The position numbers and the translations under genes are program-made. From Clostridia bacterium (GTDB taxonomy: Bacteria; Bacillota; Clostridia; Oscillospirales; Acutalibacteraceae), in assembly GCA_017516745.1 (NCBI GenBank), contig JAFXBF010000005.1:30358-94357 (forward strand): a DNA stretch of 64,000 nucleotides. The letters are read 5' to 3'. A model generated the notes under the pieces. It saw only the letters and a program-made list of their open reading frames with translations. It did no database searches and was not told the DNA's origin. Shown here in pieces: positions 1-8,591 of the stretch. Each line of letters begins with the position of its first letter. The stretch's first letter is position 1.

Positions 1-411
1 GTCGAGCAAAGGGCTTATATTAACGGTCTTATGCTTCACGCTTCAAGCCTTATAAGGCAGAATTTAGCCGAGCAGAAGGTGAGAGTAAACACACTTTCGC
101 AAAGCCGTGTGCTTAAAAATCCGCTCGAAACCATTGAGATAGGCAGGCAGACGCTTGACAGTCTTCTCAACCGCCTGCTCTTTGCACAGAAGTCAAACTT
201 CAATTCATCGGCTTCACGCTTTGCCGAGGCTTGCGCAAAGCTCGATGCTTTAAGTCCGCTGAAGGTGCTGTCCCGTGGCTATGCCGCTGTTTATTCGGGC
301 GGTAAAATTACCGACAGCGCAGAAAAAACCGATATGACAAAGAATATTTCCGTCCGCTTTGCCGACGGTGAAATAGAATGTAAACCGCTTGAAAAAAAGC
401 TGTTTATATGA
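1..411 (+). CDS. xseA: Exodeoxyribonuclease VII large subunit, C-terminal part
   Basis: This is the last 136 codons of the large subunit of exonuclease VII, which degrades single-stranded DNA into oligonucleotides. The reading frame is open from base 1, so the gene begins outside the window. The visible part has the helical, Arg/Gln-rich segment (AEQKVRVNTLSQSRVLKN) and the typical end with LSRGYAAVYSGGK followed by a short strand-rich tail. The catalytic core lies upstream and cannot be judged. The small-subunit gene starts 14 bases after the stop, so the two are cotranscribed, as in most bacteria. Identification rests on the C-terminal signature and on the neighbour xseB. Confidence 0.9.
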   Translation, partial: VEQRAYINGLMLHASSLIRQNLAEQKVRVNTLSQSRVLKNPLETIEIGRQTLDSLLNRLLFAQKSNFNSSASRFAEACAKLDALSPLKVLSRGYAAVYSGGKITDSAEKTDMTKNISVRFADGEIECKPLEKKLFI

Positions 412-424
412 TGGAGAGTTTACT

Positions 425-634
425 ATGGAAAAAATGACATACGAAAAGGCTCTGGAAAAACTTGAAAAAATAGTTGCCCAACTTGAAACGGGCAGTATTC
501 CGCTTGAAAAATCAATGGCGCTTTTTGAAGAAGCTAACAAGCTTGCAGTTTACTGCAAGGAGTGCCTTGACAGCGCAGAACAGAAAATAGTCCGCCTTAC
601 CTCAGACGGAACGGAGGCTGATTTCGTTGAATAA
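425..634 (+). CDS. xseB: Exodeoxyribonuclease VII small subunit
   Basis: The product is 69 residues, the normal size for XseB, and has the family pattern: MTYEKALEKLEKIVAQLE, then PLEKSMALFEEANKLA, and a helical tail. It forms the coiled-coil subunits that surround the XseA catalytic protein. I chose the ATG at 425 because GGAG lies about ten bases upstream; a longer in-frame start at 389 would lie inside xseA and adds residues the family lacks. Its stop overlaps the start of ispA, pointing to translational coupling. Confidence 0.94.
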   Translation: MEKMTYEKALEKLEKIVAQLETGSIPLEKSMALFEEANKLAVYCKECLDSAEQKIVRLTSDGTEADFVE

Positions 635-1505
635 AGCCTACAGCGAAAAAGAATATGTCGAACTCATAAACAGTGCTCTTTACGGCTTTGTTGAGCTTAC
701 GGGCGGTGAGGAGGACGAAGTGTCCGAAGCTATGCTTTACAGCCTTAAAAACGGCGGTAAGCGTGTGCGCCCTATGCTCGTGCTCGAATTCTGCCGTGTC
801 TGTGGCGGCGATGTTCAGGCGGCTCTGCCCTTTGCCTGTGCCGTAGAAATGATACACACATATTCCCTCATTCACGATGATTTACCGTGCATGGATGATG
901 ACGATTTCCGCCGTGGTATGCCCTCCTGCCATAAACAGTACGGTGAGGCAACTGCTTTGCTTGCGGGTGACGGTTTGCTGACACTTGCTTTTTCTGTTTT
1001 GTCAAAAGCTGCTTTGTCTGCCGAAAGGAAAATTGAAGCGGTAAAGGTGCTTGCGGACTGTGCAGGCCACCTCGGTATGATAGGCGGCCAGACAATGGAT
1101 CTGGCACACGAGGGACAGAAAATTACTCTTGACCAGCTTCGCAAGACCGATGCTCTCAAAACAGGCAGGCTTATACGCTGTGCCTGTGCACTGGGCTGTA
1201 TTGCCGCAGGTGCAGACGAGGAAATGCACAAGGCTGCCGAAAAGTATGCCGACAGCATAGGCCTTGCCTTCCAGATTGTTGACGATTTGCTTGATATTAC
1301 ATCAACTGCCGAAGAATTGGGCAAACCCGTCGGCAGTGACGAGGAAAACGAAAAATCAACATATCCTGCCTTGCTCGGAATGGAAAAATCAGTTCAGCTT
1401 GTTGATGAACTGACAGCCGAGGCTGTTAATGCGCTGAAAATATTCGGCGATAATTCCCGGTTTCTTGCCGATTATGCGGTAAGGCTTTCCAAGCGTAACA
1501 AATAA
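627..1505 (+). CDS. ispA: Farnesyl/geranyl diphosphate synthase (polyprenyl synthetase)
   Basis: It condenses isopentenyl diphosphate with allylic diphosphates to make C15 (or C10/C20) prenyl diphosphates for undecaprenol and quinones. Both aspartate-rich metal-binding motifs are present: DDLPCMD at residues 84-90 and DDLLD at 219-223. KNGGKRVRP near residue 41 and GDGLLT are also typical. The length of 292 residues is normal for short-chain synthases. The start is TTG at 627 with ACGGAGG nine bases upstream, overlapping the end of xseB. It sits directly before dxs, which makes the precursor, so the operon links supply and condensation. Confidence 0.94.
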   Translation: MNKAYSEKEYVELINSALYGFVELTGGEEDEVSEAMLYSLKNGGKRVRPMLVLEFCRVCGGDVQAALPFACAVEMIHTYSLIHDDLPCMDDDDFRRGMPSCHKQYGEATALLAGDGLLTLAFSVLSKAALSAERKIEAVKVLADCAGHLGMIGGQTMDLAHEGQKITLDQLRKTDALKTGRLIRCACALGCIAAGADEEMHKAAEKYADSIGLAFQIVDDLLDITSTAEELGKPVGSDEENEKSTYPALLGMEKSVQLVDELTAEAVNALKIFGDNSRFLADYAVRLSKRNK

Positions 1506-1523
1506 TTTACGGAGTTAATTTTA

Positions 1524-3389
1524 ATGAACGACTCAATGCTCAAAAACATAAAATCACCCGAGGACATAAAGGGCTGCAGCTTTGAAGAGCTGGACAACCT
1601 TTCCCGGGAAATAAGAGAAACGCTGATAACCACCGTTGCCAACAACGGCGGTCATTTGGCGTCCAATCTCGGCGTTGTTGAGCTGACTATTGCAATGCAC
1701 AAGTGCTTTGATTCGCCTAAAGATAAGTTTGTTTTTGATGTAGGTCATCAGGTTTATACCCACAAACTTCTCACCGGCAGATACGACAGGTTTTCAACCC
1801 TGCGTACCGAGGGCGGTATTTCGGGCTTCCCGAGACCCAAGGAAAGTGAGCACGACCCGTTTTGCTCGGGTCACAGCAGCACGTCGATTTCCGCCGCATA
1901 CGGTATAAGCGTTTCCGAGGTTATAAAGCATTCCGATAACTATACTGTTGCCGTTATAGGTGACGGTGCTTTTACGGGCGGTCTTACCTACGAGGCTCTT
2001 AACAATGCAGGCAGAAATAAGGACGCACGGCTGATTATAATTCTTAACGACAATGAAATGTCAATTTCACAGAATGTCGGTGCGGTTTCAAAGTACCTTA
2101 CGAATATCCGCACAACCAAGGGCTATTTCCGCCTGAAAGCAGGTATTGAAAGAGCTCTCAATCACATTCCGCTCATAGGCGAACCCCTTTCCGCAAAGGT
2201 TTATAAGCTTAAAACGAAAATCAAGGACAAGGTCTATAACAGCAATATGTTTGAGGATCTTGGCTTTCGATATATGGGCCCTGTTGACGGCCACAACATT
2301 AAAAAACTCTGCGAAGTGCTTGAAGAATGTAAGCATATCGGCAGTCCCGTGCTTCTTCACGTTCACACCACCAAGGGCAAGGGCTACGAGCTTGCCGAAA
2401 AGAATCCGAGTGTTTTTCACGGCATATCTCAGTTTGATACCGACACGGGTGAAACCGTTTCAAAGGGCGCAAACTTTTCAGATGAATTCGGCAAATACCT
2501 CTGCGAGCTTGCAAGCAAGGATGAGCGAATCTGTGCCATTACCGCCGCTATGTCACTCGGTACGGGCTTAAGTGAATTTTGCAACACCTATACCGAACGC
2601 TTTTTCGATGTCGGCATAGCCGAAGAACACGCCGTTGTTTTTGCAAGCGGTCTTGCGAAAGGCGAAATGATACCGTTTTTTGTTGTTTATTCAACATTTC
2701 TTCAGCGCTGTTACGACCAGCTTATTCACGATGCCGCCTTGCAGAAGCGTAAAATGATTATAGCGGTTGACCGAGCAGGCTTTGTCGGTGAGGACGGCGA
2801 AACCCACCAGGGTATATTCGATGTTGCTTTTATGAACACGATATCGAATTTCACCATCTATGCACCTGCTACCTATGAAGAATTAAGGCACGATATGTAC
2901 CGTGCAGTATATAAAGACAGCAACGTTATTGCTATCCGCTACCCGAGAGGCGGTGAATGCGTCCTTCCTGCCGATTTCAAGCCGACTTATGATGTTTATG
3001 ATATCTACGGCGATGAGGATGCAAAGGTCACAATAGTCACCTACGGCAGAATTTTCGGCAACGCCTGTGTTGCCTGCAATAATCTGCGTGCCAAGGGCAA
3101 AGCCGTGCGTGTTGTAAAACTCAACCAGATTAAACCGCTTGACCCCTGCATAATCGAAATTCTCAAAAACGACAGCAGTATCTTCTTCTTTGAAGAGGGT
3201 ATCCAGAACGGCGGTGTCGGCGAAAAGCTTGCGTTAAGACTGCTTGAAGCAGGATATAAGGGTGAATATAAGCTGACTGCGGTGGATTACTGCTTTGTCG
3301 AACACGGCAGTGTTGAAGCAACTATCCGCAACAACTCTCTTGATGCCGACTCAATGGAAAAAACGGTGGGAGGTGCTTTTGTTGGCTGA
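1524..3389 (+). CDS. dxs: 1-deoxy-D-xylulose-5-phosphate synthase
   Basis: This thiamine-diphosphate enzyme joins pyruvate and glyceraldehyde 3-phosphate, the first step of the MEP isoprenoid pathway. The 621 residues are full length. Visible signatures are DVGHQVYTHKLLTGR, the HSSTSISAAYG segment, the ThDP-binding GDGAFTGG with a downstream NDN, and in the pyrimidine domain DRAGFVGEDGETHQG and RYPRGG. The start ATG has GGAGTT upstream. The last bases overlap the TTG start of tlyA. The neighbourhood with ispA is the standard clostridial order. Confidence 0.97.
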   Translation: MNDSMLKNIKSPEDIKGCSFEELDNLSREIRETLITTVANNGGHLASNLGVVELTIAMHKCFDSPKDKFVFDVGHQVYTHKLLTGRYDRFSTLRTEGGISGFPRPKESEHDPFCSGHSSTSISAAYGISVSEVIKHSDNYTVAVIGDGAFTGGLTYEALNNAGRNKDARLIIILNDNEMSISQNVGAVSKYLTNIRTTKGYFRLKAGIERALNHIPLIGEPLSAKVYKLKTKIKDKVYNSNMFEDLGFRYMGPVDGHNIKKLCEVLEECKHIGSPVLLHVHTTKGKGYELAEKNPSVFHGISQFDTDTGETVSKGANFSDEFGKYLCELASKDERICAITAAMSLGTGLSEFCNTYTERFFDVGIAEEHAVVFASGLAKGEMIPFFVVYSTFLQRCYDQLIHDAALQKRKMIIAVDRAGFVGEDGETHQGIFDVAFMNTISNFTIYAPATYEELRHDMYRAVYKDSNVIAIRYPRGGECVLPADFKPTYDVYDIYGDEDAKVTIVTYGRIFGNACVACNNLRAKGKAVRVVKLNQIKPLDPCIIEILKNDSSIFFFEEGIQNGGVGEKLALRLLEAGYKGEYKLTAVDYCFVEHGSVEATIRNNSLDADSMEKTVGGAFVG

Positions 3390-4185
3390 TAAAAAAAGGC
3401 TCGACGTAGCAATTTTTGATATGGGTCTTGCCGAAAGCCGTGAAAAGGCAAAGGCACTCATTATGGCAGGTCAGGTCTATCTCAACGGTCAGAAGGAACT
3501 CAAAGCCGGCGCTAATGTCAAGCCCGATGACAGTATTGAGGTAAGGGGCGAAAAAATGCCCTTTGTAAGCCGTGGCGGATATAAGCTTGACAAGGCTATG
3601 AAGTCTTTCCCGATTTCTTTGGAAAATAAAATTTGTATGGATGTCGGCGCTTCTACGGGCGGCTTTACAGACTGTATGCTGATGAACGGTGCAGTTAAGG
3701 TTTACGCAGTAGATGTCGGCTACGGTCAGCTTGCGTGGAAGCTGCGCAGCGACGAAAGGGTGGTTAACCTTGAGCGCACCAATTTCCGTTATGTAACCCG
3801 GGAACAGATACCCGATGAAATTGACTTTTCAAGTGTCGATGTTTCGTTTATTTCACTCAAACTAATTCTTCCCGTGCTTTATTCCCTGCTTAAGGACGGC
3901 GGCGAGGCGGTCTGCCTTGTCAAACCGCAGTTTGAGGCAGGCAAGGAAAAGATTGGCAAAAAGGGTGTCGTGCGTGACAGGGCTGTGCACCTTGAAGTTA
4001 TCAATAACTGTATAGGCTATGCGAAAGAAAACGGCTTTGCCGTCAGGGGTCTTGAATTTTCACCGGTAAAGGGTCCGGAGGGCAATATTGAGTACCTTCT
4101 CTATATCGCAAAATCGGACTGCGAGGATGAAGAAGTTTCACCCGAAATGACAGTCGAAGCATCACATAACGAACTTGATAAATAA
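3382..4185 (+). CDS. tlyA: TlyA family rRNA (cytidine-2'-O)-methyltransferase
   Basis: TlyA proteins methylate ribose 2'-OH groups of rRNA cytidines. An N-terminal S4 RNA-binding domain (KRLDVAIFDMGLAESREKAK through VKPDDSIEV) is followed by an FtsJ-like methyltransferase domain with the SAM motif DVGASTGGFTDCML, then VDVGYGQLAWKLR and KPQFEAGKEKIGKKGVVRD. I take the TTG at 3382 as start: GGGAGG lies eight bases upstream and the product then begins LADKKRLDVA, as the family does. Length is 267 residues. The start overlaps the dxs stop by eight bases. Confidence 0.93.
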   Translation: MADKKRLDVAIFDMGLAESREKAKALIMAGQVYLNGQKELKAGANVKPDDSIEVRGEKMPFVSRGGYKLDKAMKSFPISLENKICMDVGASTGGFTDCMLMNGAVKVYAVDVGYGQLAWKLRSDERVVNLERTNFRYVTREQIPDEIDFSSVDVSFISLKLILPVLYSLLKDGGEAVCLVKPQFEAGKEKIGKKGVVRDRAVHLEVINNCIGYAKENGFAVRGLEFSPVKGPEGNIEYLLYIAKSDCEDEEVSPEMTVEASHNELDK

Positions 4186-4205
4186 TTGGAACATAGGTGA
4201 TGGTT

Positions 4206-5060
4206 ATGAAGATAGCAGTCATACCTAATTTAACACGTGAATACGCACAGAAAACAACCGAACAGGTCGTGGAGGAGCTGAAAAAACACGGCTGTGAAAT
4301 TGTGCTTGCGGATTACTGTGAGGAAGTGTTTTCTTCGGACAGCACTCTGCTTTTCTCCGATACGGATAACGCAATACTGCAGGCCGATGTGATTATAGCC
4401 ATCGGCGGCGACGGGACTATTCTTCGTATCGGTAAAATTGCGGCAAAGTATTCAAAGCCCATTCTCGGCATAAACGCAGGCCGTCTTGCCTTTATGGCAG
4501 GCCTTGAAAGACACGAGCTTGATTTGCTCGGCAAGCTCTTTACGGGCGAATACAAAACCGACAAGCGTATGATGCTCGAAGTTCTCACCTTTGATGAAAC
4601 GGGCTTCTGCACGGGCAGGCACAACTGTATCAATGATGCCGTTTTTTCACGCAAAACCAACAGAACGATTATTGAACTGACCGTTGAAAGTAACGGCAGG
4701 CTTGTAAATAACTACTGGGGTGACGGTGTGATATTTGCCACTCCCACAGGCTCAACGGCTTATTCGCTTTCTGCAGGAGGTCCCGTTGTTGACCCGACCA
4801 TCGAAAGTATCATACTTACCCCGATTTGCACCCATTCTCTTTTCAGTCACTCGATAATATTCCGTGAGGACGAGAGAATGAGAGTATATGCCACCAAGGA
4901 CGACGAAACGGAGCTATGTGTTTTGTGTGACGGTGAAGAACCCATACAAATAAGTCAAGGCTGCTCATGTGTAGTCCAAAGGGCAGAAACCGCAGCGGAA
5001 TTTATAAGAATAAAATCCGACAGCTTTACCGAAATACTCAACAGTAAGCTGACAAATTAA
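4206..5060 (+). CDS. nadK: NAD kinase
   Basis: It phosphorylates NAD to NADP. The family motifs are all visible: GGDGTILR in the active site, LGINAGRLAFMA, NDAVFSR, and PTGSTAYSLSAGGP. Three in-frame starts cluster at 4197, 4200 and 4206; the ATG at 4206 is best spaced from TAGGTGA and gives the usual MKIAVIPN-like beginning. Length is 284 residues. The order tlyA-nadK-argR-recN is conserved in Firmicutes. Confidence 0.95.
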   Translation: MKIAVIPNLTREYAQKTTEQVVEELKKHGCEIVLADYCEEVFSSDSTLLFSDTDNAILQADVIIAIGGDGTILRIGKIAAKYSKPILGINAGRLAFMAGLERHELDLLGKLFTGEYKTDKRMMLEVLTFDETGFCTGRHNCINDAVFSRKTNRTIIELTVESNGRLVNNYWGDGVIFATPTGSTAYSLSAGGPVVDPTIESIILTPICTHSLFSHSIIFREDERMRVYATKDDETELCVLCDGEEPIQISQGCSCVVQRAETAAEFIRIKSDSFTEILNSKLTN

Positions 5061-5074
5061 GGGAGGACAAGGCT

Positions 5075-5527
5075 ATGAAAAAAAGAAGACATGAGCTGAT
5101 TATCAAGGCAATTGAAAGCAAGGATATTGCCACTCAGGAGGAGCTGCTTCTTGCTCTGCGTGAGGACGGTCTGGACGTTACGCAAGCCACCGTATCACGA
5201 GATATCAAAGAGCTTGGCCTTGTCAAATCAATGGGCAAAAACGGCAAATACCGCTATTCCGTGCCCAAAAGTGCTGCAGGCGAAGCAGGCAGAACCTTCC
5301 ACAACATAATTGCACCCTCTGTTCTGTGGGTCGATTATGCAATGAACACCGTAGTTATCAAGTGCTATGCAGGTATGGCTCAGGCTGTCTGTGCGGCAAT
5401 GGATACAATGGAGCTTAGCGGTGTAGTCGGCACTCTCGCAGGTGACGATACAATATTTGTGCTATGCCGTAACGAAGGCCTTGCACATGAGCTCACAAAC
5501 ACTCTCAGAAATATGATTTCAAAATAA
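5075..5527 (+). CDS. argR: Arginine repressor ArgR
   Basis: ArgR is the arginine-sensing hexameric repressor of arginine metabolism. The N-terminal winged helix contains TVSRDIKELGLVK, and the C-terminal oligomerisation and arginine-binding domain ends with GTLAGDDTIFVLCRN. The length of 150 residues is standard. AGGGAGGA precedes the ATG. Its position between nadK and recN is conserved and does not by itself mean that it regulates those genes. Confidence 0.95.
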   Translation: MKKRRHELIIKAIESKDIATQEELLLALREDGLDVTQATVSRDIKELGLVKSMGKNGKYRYSVPKSAAGEAGRTFHNIIAPSVLWVDYAMNTVVIKCYAGMAQAVCAAMDTMELSGVVGTLAGDDTIFVLCRNEGLAHELTNTLRNMISK

Positions 5528-5555
5528 TTCTTATACACTCAAGAGGTGGAGAGAT

Positions 5556-7220
5556 ATGCTCCAGAACCTTAAAATTGAAAATGTTGCAATAATTGAAAGC
5601 GCCGATATTTTTTTTGAAAAAGGCCTTAATATAATGACGGGCGAAACCGGCGCAGGTAAATCTATTGTTATCGACTCTATAAACGCAATTCTCGGCGAAA
5701 GAACTTCAAGGGAGCTTGTGCGTACAGGCTGCAACAAAGCAAGCGTTACCGCCCTGTTTAAAACGGAAAGCAAAGGCGTATCGGCTGTGCTTGACGAATT
5801 GGGCATTGAAGCGGAAGCGGACGGCAGTCTGCTTATAAGCCGTTCAATCAGCCTTGACGGAAAAAATGTCTGCCGTATAAACGGTATGCCCGTAACCGTG
5901 GGTATGCTCAAAACCTTAGGCAGAGAGCTTATAAATATTCACGGTCAGCACGACAGCCAGCAGCTTCTCAACCCCGAAACCCATTGCAGCTTTGTTGATA
6001 AGCTTGCAGGGAATGACAGCTTACTTTCTGAATATGCATCGGCTTTTGATAAGCTTTCTCAAATCAGAAGAGAAATAGCGTCATTGCAGACTGACGATGC
6101 GGCAAAGGCACGCAAAATCGAACTGCTCACATACCAGATTGATGAAATTGAAAACGCAAGTCTTACCGTTGGCGAAATGGAAGAACTCAAGGCTGTCCGC
6201 ACCCTGCACCGCAACAGCGAAAAGATTATCGGCAATGTAAACGAGGCCTATGCACTTTTAAACGGTGCCGATGAAATGTCGGGTGCGCTTGAACAGATTA
6301 AAATGTCCGCCCGTCAGCTTGACAGCGTTTCTCAGTATTATTCAGCGCTTGATGAAAACGCCGAAAAGTTAAGGGAAATAGGCTATCTTATAGAGGATGT
6401 TCAGGACAGACTTTCCTGTGTTATGGATGAGCTTGAATATGACCCGCAGTATGCTCAGGCTGTCGAGGACAGGCTGGATTACCTTAACCGCTTAAGCCGC
6501 AAATACGGCGAAACGGAAGAGGAAATGCTCTCTTTCTGCGAAAAATGCAGAAAGGAAAGGCAGGACATTGAGCTTTCCGACGAACGGCTTATTCAGCTTG
6601 AAGCGGAAGAAAAGAAGCAGTACGAATTTGTTGTTTCTCTTGCTGAAAGGCTTACCCAGTCAAGAAAAACCACTGGTGTTGATTTTAGCGAAAAGGTAAG
6701 GGAGGAGCTTGTTTTCCTCGATATGCCCAATGTCGTTTTTGCCGTTGATATAAGGCCTTGTGCGCTCAACGAAAACGGTGCGGACGAAGTGGAGTTCCTC
6801 ATTTCACCAAACCTTGGCGAAGCACCCAAGCCCATGGCGAAAATTGCTTCGGGCGGTGAGCTGTCCCGAATTATGCTCGCCATAAAGAACGTCCTTTCCG
6901 ATAAAGACGGCACGGAAACCCTTATTTTCGACGAAATAGACGCAGGTGTCAGCGGCAGAGCAGCCTCGAAGCTGGGCAAAAAACTTGCCGCCGTTTCTGA
7001 CGGCAGGCAGGTAATCTGCGTAACCCACCTTGCACAGATTGCCGCACAGGCTGACCATCACTTTGAAATAAGCAAGGCTTCCCACGGCGGAAAAACCTAC
7101 ACAAGCGTAACTCCGCTTGATTTTGACGGCAGGAAGCGTGAGCTTGCCCGTATTATCGGCGGCGAAGAAATTACGCAGGCACAGCTTGATATGGCGGCAG
7201 AAATGTTGACAAAAATTTAA
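5556..7220 (+). CDS. recN: DNA repair protein RecN
   Basis: RecN is an SMC-like ATPase acting early in double-strand break repair. Walker A GETGAGKS lies near residue 30. A long coiled coil rich in E, L, K and R follows, and the C-terminal ATPase half carries the ABC signature region ASGGELSRIMLAIK and Walker B LIFDEIDAGVSG, then the VTHLAQIAAQAD switch. Length is 554 residues, as expected. AGAGGTGG precedes the start. The tyrS promoter begins inside its last codons. Confidence 0.96.
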   Translation: MLQNLKIENVAIIESADIFFEKGLNIMTGETGAGKSIVIDSINAILGERTSRELVRTGCNKASVTALFKTESKGVSAVLDELGIEAEADGSLLISRSISLDGKNVCRINGMPVTVGMLKTLGRELINIHGQHDSQQLLNPETHCSFVDKLAGNDSLLSEYASAFDKLSQIRREIASLQTDDAAKARKIELLTYQIDEIENASLTVGEMEELKAVRTLHRNSEKIIGNVNEAYALLNGADEMSGALEQIKMSARQLDSVSQYYSALDENAEKLREIGYLIEDVQDRLSCVMDELEYDPQYAQAVEDRLDYLNRLSRKYGETEEEMLSFCEKCRKERQDIELSDERLIQLEAEEKKQYEFVVSLAERLTQSRKTTGVDFSEKVREELVFLDMPNVVFAVDIRPCALNENGADEVEFLISPNLGEAPKPMAKIASGGELSRIMLAIKNVLSDKDGTETLIFDEIDAGVSGRAASKLGKKLAAVSDGRQVICVTHLAQIAAQADHHFEISKASHGGKTYTSVTPLDFDGRKRELARIIGGEEITQAQLDMAAEMLTKI

Positions 7221-7234
7221 ATTTATTATATTAT
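7206..7234 (+). promoter_or_regulatory. Sigma-A-type promoter for tyrS
   Basis: TTGACA at 7206-7211 and TATTAT at 7229-7234 are separated by exactly 17 bases. The -35 box lies inside the end of recN. Transcription would start close to 7241, giving a short leader before tyrS. I see no T-box leader, which many Firmicute tRNA synthetase genes have; the space is too small for one. Confidence 0.65.
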
Positions 7235-7265
7235 CTCAATAATTGCAATTCGGAGGAATTTTAAA

Positions 7266-8492
7266 ATGAAGATTTATGACGAGCTTGTTGCCAGAGGTCT
7301 TATTGCCCAGGTAACAAATGAAGATGAAATCCGTGAAATGATAAATAACGGTAAGGCTACCTTTTATATCGGCTTCGACTGTACGGCTGACAGCCTTACA
7401 GCAGGTCACTTTATGGCTCTTACCCTTATGAAGCGCCTTCAGATGGCAGGCAATAAGCCTATTGCTCTTATCGGCGGCGGTACAACAATGATTGGCGACC
7501 CCTCGGGCAGAACCGATATGCGCAAAATGCTTACCAAGGAAGATATTGACCATAACGCAGAATGCTTCAAGCGTCAGATGGAGCGTTTCATTGAGTTCGG
7601 CGAGGGCAAGGCTGTAATGATTAACAATGCAGACTGGCTTCTCAGCCTCAACTATGTTGACCTTCTTCGTGAGGTCGGCCATTGCTTCTCTGTCAACAAT
7701 ATGCTCCGTGCAGAGTGCTATAAGCAGAGAATGGAAAAGGGCTTAAGCTTCCTTGAGTTCAACTATATGATTATGCAGAGCTACGATTTCTACCACCTCT
7801 ACAAGGAGTATGGCTGCAATATGCAGTTCGGCGGCGATGACCAGTGGTCAAATATGCTCGGCGGTACAGAGCTTATCCGCAAAAAGCTCGGCAAGGATGC
7901 CCACGCTATGACTATCACACTTCTTACAGACTCACAGGGCAAGAAGATGGGCAAAACAGCAGGCAACGCAGTATGGCTTGACGCTAACAAGACCTCTCCT
8001 TATGAGTTCTATCAGTACTGGAGAAACGTTGCAGACAGCGATGTTCTCAAGTGTATCCGTATGCTCACCTTCCTTCCCATCGAAGAAATTAACGAGATGG
8101 ATAAGTGGGAGGGCAGCCAGCTCAACAAGGCAAAGGAAATTCTCGGCTTTGAGCTTACAAAGCTTGTTCACGGCGAAGAAGAGGCAATCAAGGCACAGGA
8201 GGCTGCCCGTGCACTCTTTACAGGCGGTGCAAACGCTGACAATATGCCCACAACTGTTCTTGCTGCAGAAGATTTTACAGACGGCAAGGTAGGTATTATT
8301 GATATTCTTGTTAAGACAGCAATCGCAAAGTCAAGAGGCGAAGCACGCAGACTCATTGAGCAGGGCGGCGTTTCTCTTGACGATGAAAAGGTAACCTCAA
8401 TTGATACCTTTGTTGATGAAGGCAAGCTCGCTGACGGCGGCTTTGTAATCGTTAAGAAGGGCAAGAAGGTCTTCCACAAAATCACAAAGTAA
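7266..8492 (+). CDS. tyrS: Tyrosyl-tRNA synthetase
   Basis: It charges tRNA-Tyr. The class I signature is present as SLTAGHFMAL near residue 40 (HIGH-like) and KMGKTAGNAVW (KMSKS-like). The tyrosine pocket region NYMIMQSYDFYHLYKEYGCNMQFGGDDQW is typical. A C-terminal S4 domain (KSRGEARRLIEQGGV) binds the tRNA. Length is 408 residues. A strong CGGAGGAA ribosome site lies upstream. The codon choice is more uniform than in neighbouring genes, as expected of a highly expressed gene. Confidence 0.97.
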   Translation: MKIYDELVARGLIAQVTNEDEIREMINNGKATFYIGFDCTADSLTAGHFMALTLMKRLQMAGNKPIALIGGGTTMIGDPSGRTDMRKMLTKEDIDHNAECFKRQMERFIEFGEGKAVMINNADWLLSLNYVDLLREVGHCFSVNNMLRAECYKQRMEKGLSFLEFNYMIMQSYDFYHLYKEYGCNMQFGGDDQWSNMLGGTELIRKKLGKDAHAMTITLLTDSQGKKMGKTAGNAVWLDANKTSPYEFYQYWRNVADSDVLKCIRMLTFLPIEEINEMDKWEGSQLNKAKEILGFELTKLVHGEEEAIKAQEAARALFTGGANADNMPTTVLAAEDFTDGKVGIIDILVKTAIAKSRGEARRLIEQGGVSLDDEKVTSIDTFVDEGKLADGGFVIVKKGKKVFHKITK

Positions 8493-8508
8493 ATTATACA
8501 ATACGTTT

Positions 8509-8541
8509 AATACCGTTGGCATTTGCCGACGGTATTTTTTT
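8509..8541 (+). terminator. Intrinsic terminator after tyrS
   Basis: AATACCGT at 8509-8516 pairs with ACGGTATT at 8529-8536. An inner GGC-ATTT-GCC extends the stem, and seven T follow. It ends the tyrS unit. Confidence 0.88.
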
Positions 8542-8591
8542 GTGATTTTTGCAGATATTAAATACAGTTTATCCGATAGGTGGCAAATTCT

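Noticed and set aside
7221-7265. A T-box riboswitch before tyrS
   Set aside because: The gap between promoter and start is too short, and no specifier or antiterminator sequence is visible.
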